From positions 1-64,000 of the forward strand of contig UCIV01000042.1 in NCBI GenBank assembly GCA_900472575.1: 64,000 nt of DNA. Direction: 5' to 3'. Positions within the stretch are counted from its first letter, which is position 1; each line of letters opens with the position of its first letter. The DNA is from Hyphomicrobiales bacterium. GTDB taxonomy: Bacteria > Pseudomonadota > Alphaproteobacteria > Rhizobiales > Rhizobiaceae. Below, in pieces: positions 31,364 through 39,313 of the stretch. The position numbers and the translations under genes are program-made. The notes beneath the pieces are model-generated. The model was not told the DNA's origin. It ran no database searches and worked only from the letters and a program-made list of their open reading frames with translations.

Positions 31364-32521
31364 ATGCAGTTCTCCAGCTCCTTCATTCCCGAAATCCGCT
31401 TCGGGGCCGGCATTTTCGGCAGCTTGGCGGCCATGGTCAAAAACTTCGAGGGCATACGCGCTGCCCTCATCGTCATGGACGGCTTTCTCGTCGCAAGAGG
31501 TCTGGCGAAGGACCTTGCAGGGGGACTGGCGGAGGCCGGAATTGAGCCGCGGCTTTATTCCGATTTCTCCGGTGAACCGAAGCTTCATCATCTGAGAGCC
31601 GCCAGCGAGATGGCGAAGGGAGCCGACATGGTGATCGGTGTCGGTGGTGGTTCGGCGCTCGATATTGCCAAGGTGGCGGCCTGTTGTGCCGCGTCTGGCG
31701 AGGACCCGATGTTTTATGCGCTGGCTGCCAATCCCTTGCCGAAGAAGCCGCTGAAGAAGATCATGGTACCGACCACGGCCGGGACGGGGTCGGAGACATC
31801 CGCCACCAATATCTTTGCCGGGCCGGAGGGGAGAAAACTCTGGATCTGGGGGCCGGAAACCAAGCCGGATCTGGTGATGCTCGATCCCGAACTGACGATC
31901 TCGTTGCCGCCGAACCTGACCGCATGGTGCGGCATGGACGCCTTCATTCATGCCTTCGAGGCCGCGACCAACCGCAACGCCCCCGTTTGGACTCATGCCG
32001 GAGCAAAGCTCTATGCGCATGAGGCGTTGCGGCTGGTTGCAGGCTCGCTGGAAGCGGCGGTCAAGGCGCCGGGAAATCTGGAGGCGCGCGGCAAGGTGTT
32101 GCTGGGCTCATGCTATGCCGGCATCGCCATCGACAATTGCGGCACGGCGATCGCTCACAACATCAGCCATGCACTGGCGGGGCTTGGCGCCGTGCATCAT
32201 GGGCTGGCGACCGCGCTTGGCTTCGAGGCGACGCTGCCGTGGTTGGTCGCAAAACATACGGCCGATCTCAACGATGCAGCGCGGGCCATCGGGCTATCCG
32301 GTGCTACCCAACTTCCGGCCTTTGTCTCCGGGCTGATCGATCGCTGTGGTATCGAGCGCGTCCTGCCGAAGGCGTTCGATGCTTTCTCTGCCCAAGATCT
32401 GGCTGCGGAGATGCGGGCGCCCGAAAACCAGCCGATGCGGCGCTCGACCATTCGAGAGGTCACGGATGCGGATATCGACGTCTTTGCCGCGAAGATCATG
32501 ACGCTGCCGAAAACGCTTTGA
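31364..32521 (+). CDS. Iron-containing alcohol dehydrogenase
   Basis: The 385-residue protein belongs to the group III (Fe-dependent) alcohol dehydrogenases. The NAD-binding motif GVGGGSALDIAKVAA lies near residues 87-101. The PTTAGTGSETS segment and the metal-binding Asp/His set follow, including HNISHALAGLGAVHHG. Members oxidise or reduce diverse alcohols (lactaldehyde/propanediol, ethanol, maleylacetate); the substrate is not set by sequence. It is followed by an aldehyde dehydrogenase 12 bases downstream, so the pair probably oxidises an alcohol to an acid. Confidence 0.9.
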   Translation: MQFSSSFIPEIRFGAGIFGSLAAMVKNFEGIRAALIVMDGFLVARGLAKDLAGGLAEAGIEPRLYSDFSGEPKLHHLRAASEMAKGADMVIGVGGGSALDIAKVAACCAASGEDPMFYALAANPLPKKPLKKIMVPTTAGTGSETSATNIFAGPEGRKLWIWGPETKPDLVMLDPELTISLPPNLTAWCGMDAFIHAFEAATNRNAPVWTHAGAKLYAHEALRLVAGSLEAAVKAPGNLEARGKVLLGSCYAGIAIDNCGTAIAHNISHALAGLGAVHHGLATALGFEATLPWLVAKHTADLNDAARAIGLSGATQLPAFVSGLIDRCGIERVLPKAFDAFSAQDLAAEMRAPENQPMRRSTIREVTDADIDVFAAKIMTLPKTL

Positions 32522-32533
32522 CGAGGTGCTGCG

Positions 32534-34033
32534 ATGACAAAGACCTACAGCCGTGACTATTGGGAAAACGCTCTCTCCGATCTCAAGCTGGAAGGCCGGC
32601 ATTTCATCGACGGTGAGTATCGCGATGCGCTGTCTGGTGAGACATTCATCCGCAGGCGGCCGATGGACGGCAAACCAGGTGCGGTTTTGGCACGCGGTGG
32701 CGTGGGTGATATCGATCTTGCAGTGGCTTCCGCGCGAGCTGCCTTTGAAAGTGGTGTCTGGCGGAGGCAGGAGCCGCTGGAAAAGAAGCGGATCATGCTG
32801 AAATGGGCGGAGTTGATCCGCGCTGATGCGCAAGAACTGGCGATGCTGGAAACGCTGGATGTCGGCAAGCCGGTTCTGGCGTCGTTGAATGTCGACGTCC
32901 GGCTTTGCGCTGACGGTATCCAGTTCTATGCGGAAATGATCGACAAGCTTTATGACGAGATCGCGCCGACCGGGCCACATGCGAGGGCTTTGGTGCGCAA
33001 GGTGCCGCTCGGTGTAATCGGGGCGATTACACCATGGAACTATCCGATGATCATTGATGCGTGGAAGCTCGGGCCGGCGATTGCTGCCGGCAATTCGGTG
33101 GTGCTGAAGCCGGCAGAGCAATCGTCGCTCACAGCCATCCGGCTGGCGGCGCTGGCGCTTGAAGCGGGGCTTCCGGCCGGTGTCTTCAATGTCGTGACCG
33201 GCTACGGCGAGGAGGCGGGCAAGCCGCTGGCGCTGCATATGGATGTCGACATGATCGCCTTTACCGGCTCGACCGAGGTGGGCAAACTGATCATGGGCTA
33301 TGCGGCGCAATCCAACGTCAAGCGAGTGGCGCTGGAACTTGGCGGCAAGTCGCCGCTCGTCGTGTTTGAAGATGCCGATCTCGATGCGGCGGCCTCGGCC
33401 GTTGCTTGGGGCTGTTTCTACAATTCCGGTGAAACCTGCCATGCCTCGACAAGGCTTCTGGTGCAGCGTTCGATACAGGAGACACTGATCGAGAAGATCG
33501 AGGCGGTGACGAAGAGCGATATCGCGCTGGCACATCCGTTCGAGCCGTCGGCGCAGATCGGCGCGCTGATCGAGGAAGCCCATATGCGGAAAGTGCTCGG
33601 CATGATCGCCGATGGCGAGAAGGACGGTGCACGGCGTGCCTTCGGGGCCGAGCAGGTGATGTCGGAAACCGGCGGCTATTACATCTCGCCCGGCGTGTTC
33701 GTCGACATGACCAACGACATGAGCCTTGCGCAGCAGGAGATTTTTGGGCCGGTTCTGGCGGCGATCCCCTTCGATACGGAGGAAGAGGCGCTAAGGCTTG
33801 CCAATGATACGATCTACGGGCTGGCAGGCGCGGTGTTCACGAAAGACATGGACCGGGCACATCGTTTTTCTGAGGCGCTGCATGCCGGTACGGTGTGGAT
33901 CAATAGCTATGACATGTCGAATTTCTCGACACCGTTCGGCGGCTTCAAACAGTCCGGTTTCGGGCGGGATCGCTCGGTGCATGCGGTTGACAAGTATTGC
34001 GACTACAAGACGATCTGGCAGCAGTTCGGGTGA
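32534..34033 (+). CDS. NAD(P)-dependent aldehyde dehydrogenase (PuuC/BetB-like)
   Basis: The 499-residue protein has the complete ALDH active site: Asn169 in PWNYP, Glu268 in LELGGKSP and Cys302 in NSGETCHAS, at the canonical numbering. The cofactor loop FTGSTEVG (243-250) is present. Sequence style is closest to gamma-glutamyl-aminobutyraldehyde or betaine-aldehyde dehydrogenases, but the substrate cannot be told. It lies 12 bases after the Fe-alcohol dehydrogenase and is probably co-transcribed. A composite repeat separates it from the next gene. Confidence 0.92.
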   Translation: MTKTYSRDYWENALSDLKLEGRHFIDGEYRDALSGETFIRRRPMDGKPGAVLARGGVGDIDLAVASARAAFESGVWRRQEPLEKKRIMLKWAELIRADAQELAMLETLDVGKPVLASLNVDVRLCADGIQFYAEMIDKLYDEIAPTGPHARALVRKVPLGVIGAITPWNYPMIIDAWKLGPAIAAGNSVVLKPAEQSSLTAIRLAALALEAGLPAGVFNVVTGYGEEAGKPLALHMDVDMIAFTGSTEVGKLIMGYAAQSNVKRVALELGGKSPLVVFEDADLDAAASAVAWGCFYNSGETCHASTRLLVQRSIQETLIEKIEAVTKSDIALAHPFEPSAQIGALIEEAHMRKVLGMIADGEKDGARRAFGAEQVMSETGGYYISPGVFVDMTNDMSLAQQEIFGPVLAAIPFDTEEEALRLANDTIYGLAGAVFTKDMDRAHRFSEALHAGTVWINSYDMSNFSTPFGGFKQSGFGRDRSVHAVDKYCDYKTIWQQFG

Positions 34034-34090
34034 GGTTTTCTCGATCGCCTGTGGGTACATGCTGATGGTGAAGGGCGACCGGCTTGTGTG

Positions 34091-34236
34091 CGCATCCTCG
34101 GGTCAAGCCCGAGGATGACGGCTGAAAGTGAGTGCCATGGGTCACCAAATCAAGCGCTCCACAAACCGCAATGGTAGCGTTTGAGATTTGCCGCCAACCA
34201 CAAACTCGTCATCCTCGGGCTTGACCCGAGGATCCA
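34091..34236. repeat. REP-like composite repeat 2 (arms facing outward)
   Basis: The core ATCCTCGGG-N5-CCCGAGGAT is perfect at 34094-34116 and again at 34211-34233 in inverted orientation. As 30-base arms (34091-34120 and 34207-34236) the first 27 positions are identical when one is reverse-complemented. About 86 bases lie between them. The outward flanks also show related CTTGTG sequence on both sides. The arm orientation is opposite to repeat 1. Confidence 0.88.
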
Positions 34237-34283
34237 TGCACAAGCAGCCGAGAGACGCCTAGTCTGAAGTGAGAGAGGACCAT

Positions 34284-35408
34284 ATGCCCCGCATCACATC
34301 CATCGAGATCACCCATCACCGTCTCCCTCTCGATCCGCCATTCAAGGCGAGCTGGGATGGGCGCGCGCGGGGGCATTTCGATGCGACGATCGTCAGAGTG
34401 AGGGATGATGAGGGTCGTGAGGGGATCGGTTCGGGCGACCTGATGAAAGGGTTCGAGGGGCATGAAGACCTGTTTATCGGTGAGGACCCGCGGCATCTGG
34501 AGCGGCATTACGAGGTCTTGTCGCATATCAACTTTCATTATGGTCGCTGCTGGCCGCTGGATCTGGCGCTGTGGGATCTTTCCGGCAAGATTACCGGCGA
34601 GCCGGTATGGAGGATGCTTGGCGGGCGATCGGACAGGGTGAGGCTCTATGCGTCTTCCGGCGTGTTGCGTGAGCCTTCGGCGATGGCAGATCAGGCGGAG
34701 CGTTATATCGACGAAGGTTTTCCGGCAATGAAAGTGCGCTTTTCATCTTCCGCCGGTGGGCGGACCAGTTGGCGTGATGACGTGAAGGCGCTGGAAGCGA
34801 TCAGGTCAAGGGTTGGGACCAAGCTGGAATTGATGGTCGACTGTAACCAAGGCTGGCGCATGCCTTGGGACACGACCTTGCCCTGGAGCTTCAAGGATGC
34901 GCTTGCGGTTGCGAAGGAACTGGAGAAGCTCGGCGTCTACTGGATGGAGGAACCGCTGTTCCGTTCCGACAGAAAGGGGATGCAGGCTTTGAAGGAGGCG
35001 ACGTCGGTGAAGATCGCAGGCGGCGAGATGACTCGTGAGCTTTACGAGTTTCGCGACATCATCGAGGAACGCGCCTTCGATGTGATCCAGCCGGATGTGG
35101 CACTGGTGGGCGGCATTACCGGTTGCCGGCGGCTGGTCTACCAGGCGCGCGAGGCGGGCGTGATGTTCACGCCCCATAGCTGGACGAACGGGATCGGAGT
35201 TCTCGCCAATGCGCATCTGACGGCAGGTGCGGGCGATGCGCCGTTTCTCGAATACCCTTACGACAATCCCGAATGGAGCGAGGCGCGGCGGGATTATCCG
35301 ATGGTCTCGCCGCTCAGGCACCACGACGGCTGGCTGGAGCTGGGCGATGCGCCGGGCCTTGGCGTGGTGCTGGACGAGGAGCGTCTTTGCGCCACACGGA
35401 TCGGCTGA
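34284..35408 (+). CDS. Mandelate racemase / muconate-lactonizing enzyme family protein
   Basis: The 374-residue enolase-superfamily protein has a capping N-terminal domain and a TIM barrel. Visible active-site residues are Lys150 in MKVR (K-x-R where many members have K-x-K), metal ligands Asp186, Glu222 or Glu223 and Glu248, and the Asp271/His298 dyad. This is the mandelate-racemase subgroup, which includes acid-sugar dehydratases. The ATG at 34284 follows AGAGAGG; a GTG at 34269 is in frame but lacks a ribosome site. The neighbouring lactate-dehydrogenase-type gene is 61 bases downstream. Confidence 0.87.
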   Translation: MPRITSIEITHHRLPLDPPFKASWDGRARGHFDATIVRVRDDEGREGIGSGDLMKGFEGHEDLFIGEDPRHLERHYEVLSHINFHYGRCWPLDLALWDLSGKITGEPVWRMLGGRSDRVRLYASSGVLREPSAMADQAERYIDEGFPAMKVRFSSSAGGRTSWRDDVKALEAIRSRVGTKLELMVDCNQGWRMPWDTTLPWSFKDALAVAKELEKLGVYWMEEPLFRSDRKGMQALKEATSVKIAGGEMTRELYEFRDIIEERAFDVIQPDVALVGGITGCRRLVYQAREAGVMFTPHSWTNGIGVLANAHLTAGAGDAPFLEYPYDNPEWSEARRDYPMVSPLRHHDGWLELGDAPGLGVVLDEERLCATRIG

Positions 35409-35469
35409 TTTCGCCATGGCGCCGTGATGCCGACCTGCTATGGTTGATGCATTTCATGGAGTGATTGCG

Positions 35470-36402
35470 ATGAAGATCGGTATTGTCGGTGCGGGCATGG
35501 TGGGCAGTTCAGCGGGCTTTGCGCTGGCGATTGCCGGTTATGCCAACGAGATCGTTTTTGTGGACAAGAACGAGGCGCTTGCAGTGGCGCAGGCCGAGGA
35601 TATTTCCCATGCCGTGCCGTTTATGTCCGCCACGCGGGTGAGGGCTGGCGGCTATGCGGATCTCGCCGGTGCCGGGATCGTGGTGCTTTCCGCCGGTGTC
35701 GGGCAGCGGCCCGGAGAGGGGCGGCTTGAACTTCTGGAACGCAATGCCGTCGTCATTCGCAGTATCGTCAGCGAGATTCTGGCGGTCGTACCTGACCCTA
35801 TCCTGCTGGTCGCAGCCAATCCCGTCGATGTCATCACCCACATCGCGGCAAAGATTTCCGGCCTGCCGCGCAACCGGGTGATCGGGTCGGGCACGATCCT
35901 CGATACGGCGCGGTTCCGCAGCCTGCTTGCCCGTCATATCGAAATCTCGCCGCAGTCCATTCCGGCCTTTGTGATCGGCGAACATGGGGACAGCGAAGTG
36001 CTCGCATGGTCCGGTGCGGTTGCCGGTTCGGCCGATCTCATCTCGTTTGCCGCGCAACTCGGCAAGCCGATCACCGAGGATGTCCGCAAGGCGATCGACC
36101 ACGACGTGCGCAATGCCGCCTACAAGATCATCGAGGGCAAGGGGGCAACCTATTACGGCATCGGGGCCGGCATTGCCCGGATCGTCAGGGCAATCACGCG
36201 GGACGAGGGATCGGTGCTTTCTGTCGCGATCCATACGGACCATGTTGCTGGCGTCGACAATGTGACGCTCTCCCTGCCGCGTGTCGTCGGCGCCCGTGGC
36301 GTCACGGCTGATTTGTTGCCGGATCTCGAACCGTCCGAGCAGCAGGCGCTGACACGCAGCGCTCAGATGCTCAAGGAACTTTCCGACTCCCTGCATATCT
36401 GA
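35470..36402 (+). CDS. L-lactate dehydrogenase (LDH/MDH family)
   Basis: The 310-residue NAD-dependent enzyme has the Rossmann motif GAGMVGS (7-13), catalytic His172 in IGEHGDSE, and the substrate loop GQRPGEGR. The specificity position is Gln79, as in lactate dehydrogenases; the mdh in this same window has Arg there. Arg85 is conserved. It therefore probably interconverts L-lactate and pyruvate, or a related 2-hydroxy acid. The ATG at 35470 follows GGAG at 35458-35461. It sits in the catabolic gene group, not in the TCA block. Confidence 0.85.
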   Translation: MKIGIVGAGMVGSSAGFALAIAGYANEIVFVDKNEALAVAQAEDISHAVPFMSATRVRAGGYADLAGAGIVVLSAGVGQRPGEGRLELLERNAVVIRSIVSEILAVVPDPILLVAANPVDVITHIAAKISGLPRNRVIGSGTILDTARFRSLLARHIEISPQSIPAFVIGEHGDSEVLAWSGAVAGSADLISFAAQLGKPITEDVRKAIDHDVRNAAYKIIEGKGATYYGIGAGIARIVRAITRDEGSVLSVAIHTDHVAGVDNVTLSLPRVVGARGVTADLLPDLEPSEQQALTRSAQMLKELSDSLHI

Positions 36403-36505
36403 GGCTTTGTCGAAACAGGTGTGGCCTGCAAGTACTGCCGGATTTGCCTGTTGGCAGGTTCAAGCAGGAAGAGATAGAACTTGTCCTGACGATGTCGAGG
36501 ACGAG

Positions 36506-37312
36506 ATGCTTGCAGGCCTACCCATGTATGACTGGCCGGAAATTTCGGCGGCCACGGACGAGTTCTGGACTTTGCTCAGGGGCTGTCTGCTGCGCCGGGG
36601 CATTGATGCGCCTGAAGCTTTGACGCGGCAGGATGATCTGGCTGGTATGTGGCATTCTCCCGATCTTGTCTTCGGACAGACATGTGCGCTTCCCTTTGCC
36701 ATGGATCTTAACCGCCATGTCCGGCTGATCGGATCTCCCACCTACGATATCGGCTGCGCGCCCGGCTGTTATTACAGCGTGCTGATCGTGCCGAAGGGCA
36801 GGTCCACGGAACTTGAGAGGTTTCGCGGGCCTGTCGTGATCAACGAGTTCAGTTCCCAGTCCGGCTTTGCAACGCTGATGCTGTCGCTCGTGGCGGCCGG
36901 CGTGGATATGAACGAGGTGAATGTTCGCGCATCCGGTGCCCATCGCGCCTCGATCAAGGCCGTGGCGAACGGTGAGGCGGAGCTTGCGGCGATCGATGTC
37001 GTCTCCTTCACCCTGGCGAAGCGCTACATGCCGGAAGCTGATGCCGTCGAAGTGATCGGTTGCACGCGTCCGACGCCGGGAATGGCGTTGATCAGCGCAT
37101 TGCCGGATGTGGCGACCGACGGTCTTGCCCGTGCATTCGAAGAGGCTGTTAAAATGCTTGTTCCTTCGCTTCGCCGCGAACTTCTGCTCACCGGTTTCCT
37201 GCGCCGAAAGGCAGAAGATTACGTCGGCGTTGCCGAAGCGTGGCGTTCCATCGAGGGCCAGCTGCCATCAGATGCCGCCTATTCCCTCAAATCTTTTGCG
37301 GTGCCGCGATGA
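36506..37312 (+). CDS. PhnD-like phosphate/phosphonate-binding family protein, no signal peptide
   Basis: The 268-residue protein resembles the periplasmic-binding PhnD family (starts MLAGLPMYDWPEISAATDEFW; later CAPGCYYSVLIV, NEFSSQSGF, IDVVSFTLAKRYMP). It has no signal peptide from the chosen start, and no ABC permease or ATPase is nearby. The longer open frame from 36407 also lacks one. Its stop overlaps the following lysR start (ATGA). A cytoplasmic ligand-binding or regulatory role is therefore more likely than transport, but that is inference. Confidence 0.7.
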   Translation: MLAGLPMYDWPEISAATDEFWTLLRGCLLRRGIDAPEALTRQDDLAGMWHSPDLVFGQTCALPFAMDLNRHVRLIGSPTYDIGCAPGCYYSVLIVPKGRSTELERFRGPVVINEFSSQSGFATLMLSLVAAGVDMNEVNVRASGAHRASIKAVANGEAELAAIDVVSFTLAKRYMPEADAVEVIGCTRPTPGMALISALPDVATDGLARAFEEAVKMLVPSLRRELLLTGFLRRKAEDYVGVAEAWRSIEGQLPSDAAYSLKSFAVPR

Positions 37313-38205
37313 TCGACAAGCTGGAATTCTTCATCGTTCTGGCGCGGGAAGGTCATTTCGGGCGGGCTGCCGAGGAGTGCGGCATTGCCCAGCCTTCGTT
37401 GTCGGCCGCCATTCGCCAGCTGGAAGAGCAGCTCGGTGTTCAGCTCGTGGTGCGCGGGTCCCGCTTTCAGGGGCTGACGCCTGAAGGGCAGCGGGTTCTT
37501 GAATGGGCCAAACGTATCGTCGGCGATGCCCGGACGATGCGCGAGGAAATGCGGGCGGCGAAGAAGGGGCTGGCGGGACATATCCGGCTTGCCGTCATTC
37601 CCACCGCGCTTGCCATGGTGCCGCGGCTGACGGAGCCGTTTCAGCAGAAACATCCGAACGTGACCTTCTCAATCGTTTCGCGCAATTCGCTGCAGGTTCT
37701 GTCGCAGCTCGACGATTTCGAGATCGATGCGGGGATTACCTATCTGGACAACGAGCCGCTCGGGCGCGTGACCAGCGTTCCGCTCTATTCGGAAAACTAT
37801 ACGCTTGTTACGGCTGAAGGGACGCCTCTCGCGGACCGGGAGAGTGTGAGGTGGGCCGAGATGGCGGATCTGCGGCTGTGCCTGCTGACGCCGGACATGC
37901 AGAACCGGCGGATTATCAACCAGCATCTTTCCAATGCAGGCGTGTCGATCACGCCGATGCTGGAATCGAATTCGATGGTGGTGCTGCTATCGCATGTGGC
38001 GACCGGGCGCTGGGCCAGCATCATGCCGCGCAATGTCGCAAAATCCTTCGGCTTCACGCAGAGCCTCCGCATGATCCCAATTGTGGAGCCGGAAGCGAAA
38101 CACATGGTGGGGCTGGTTGCACCTTATCGGGAGCCGTTTACTCCCCTAGTCTCTGCTCTGCTGCATGAGGCGAGGGGCCTCGGCAGGGACATGGCAGAGA
38201 TATAG
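37309..38205 (+). CDS. LysR-family regulator (formate-dehydrogenase-associated type)
   Basis: The 298-residue protein has the LysR N-terminal HTH (FGRAAEECGIAQPSLSAAIRQLEEQLG at about 17-43, the longest conserved stretch) and an effector domain beginning HIRLAVIPTALA. It starts at 37309 inside the stop of the PhnD-like gene (ATGA overlap), so the two are translationally coupled. Regulators of this kind flank formate dehydrogenase operons in rhizobia, and fdhD follows here, yet no formate dehydrogenase structural gene is in the window. Confidence 0.85.
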   Translation: MIDKLEFFIVLAREGHFGRAAEECGIAQPSLSAAIRQLEEQLGVQLVVRGSRFQGLTPEGQRVLEWAKRIVGDARTMREEMRAAKKGLAGHIRLAVIPTALAMVPRLTEPFQQKHPNVTFSIVSRNSLQVLSQLDDFEIDAGITYLDNEPLGRVTSVPLYSENYTLVTAEGTPLADRESVRWAEMADLRLCLLTPDMQNRRIINQHLSNAGVSITPMLESNSMVVLLSHVATGRWASIMPRNVAKSFGFTQSLRMIPIVEPEAKHMVGLVAPYREPFTPLVSALLHEARGLGRDMAEI

Positions 38206-38309
38206 TTTTCAAGGATCCACGATCGGCAGTATGCGACTGGCGATCGATCACGGAAGCACTACGTGATAGTGGTGGCACCGTAAATAGATAAGGCAATCGA
38301 GGAGAGGTC

Positions 38310-39137
38310 ATGACCGGCTTCAGGACGACGATCGTGGCGCAGGAGATCATTCGCCGGAATGGAGTGGTCCGTGCAGGCTCGCGTGTGGTGCCTGCGGAAG
38401 TGCCGATCGCCTTTTCCTACGGTGGCTCCACCCATGCCGTCATGATGGGCACACCGGCGGATCTAGAAGACTTCGCCATCGGTTTCAGCCTGACGGAAGG
38501 TATCATCGCTTCACTGGCCGAGATCGAGGAGGTCGCGGTTCTGGAGGAGGGCCAGGGCCTCGACGTGCAGGTGCGGCTTGCGGAAAACAAGGAGGACGCC
38601 CTGCGCGCCCGGCGGCGGCATATGGCCGGGCCTGTTGGCTGCGGGCTCTGCGGCATCGAGTCGATCGAGCAGGCCATGCGGGTCGTTCCGGATGTCAGTG
38701 ATGTTGCGGTGCTACTGACGCCTGAAGACATTACGGCTGCGATGGCAGCTTTGAACGGCGCGCAGCCTTTGCATGCCGAGACACATGCGGTTCACGGAGC
38801 AGGTTTTTTCATTCCCGGCGAGGGATTGATCGCGGTGCGCGAGGATGTCGGCCGGCATAATGCGCTGGACAAGCTTGCCGGAGCGGTGATCCGCGCTGGG
38901 CGAGAGGGTGGTCAGGGCATCGTCGTCGTCACCAGCCGCATCTCGGTGGAGATGGTGCAGAAGACGGCAATCCTTGGAAGCTCGACGCTCGTGGCGATCT
39001 CGGCACCGACAGCGCTTGCCATTCGTACCGCGGAAGAAGCCGGCATGACGCTCGTGGCGCTGACGCGCGGTGAGGATTTCGAGATATTTGCCGGTGCGGA
39101 GCGCATCGGCACGGGATCTGTCGCCGACGTGGCGTGA
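38310..39137 (+). CDS. fdhD: Formate dehydrogenase accessory sulfurtransferase FdhD
   Basis: FdhD transfers sulfur to the molybdenum cofactor of formate dehydrogenases. The 275-residue protein has the family Cys pair in GPVGCGLCGIES (Cys111, Cys114) and the C-terminal nucleotide-binding core with REDVGRHNALDK and TSRISVEMVQK. GAGGAGAGG precedes the ATG. The gap of 104 bases after lysR shows nothing else. The partner formate dehydrogenase must be encoded elsewhere. Confidence 0.93.
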   Translation: MTGFRTTIVAQEIIRRNGVVRAGSRVVPAEVPIAFSYGGSTHAVMMGTPADLEDFAIGFSLTEGIIASLAEIEEVAVLEEGQGLDVQVRLAENKEDALRARRRHMAGPVGCGLCGIESIEQAMRVVPDVSDVAVLLTPEDITAAMAALNGAQPLHAETHAVHGAGFFIPGEGLIAVREDVGRHNALDKLAGAVIRAGREGGQGIVVVTSRISVEMVQKTAILGSSTLVAISAPTALAIRTAEEAGMTLVALTRGEDFEIFAGAERIGTGSVADVA

Positions 39138-39173
39138 TGCCTTTGGCCTGATGTCAGCGGCCGGGCAGCTTTT

Positions 39174-39197
39174 ATAAACGGAGATGCCTCCGTTTAT
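39174..39197 (+). terminator. Hairpin after fdhD
   Basis: ATAAACGGAG (39174-39183) pairs perfectly with CTCCGTTTAT (39188-39197) around ATGC. Only a short CTT follows on the plus strand, so it is a terminator-like hairpin of moderate strength. Confidence 0.6.
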
Positions 39198-39313
39198 CTT
39201 GCCAAACCGATCAATGTCGGTTATTGATGCGCCGTGTCTTTCGCGGATTGTGCAATCCTGCGGCCGGGGCATCTTCTCATTTCACATAGCATATCTCCCA
39301 GATGGAGCCGTTC

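Noticed and set aside
30214-34236. The REP-like units considered as ends of a transposon carrying the genes between them
   Set aside because: No transposase or target duplication is seen, and the elements are each internally paired, so they are two separate repeats.
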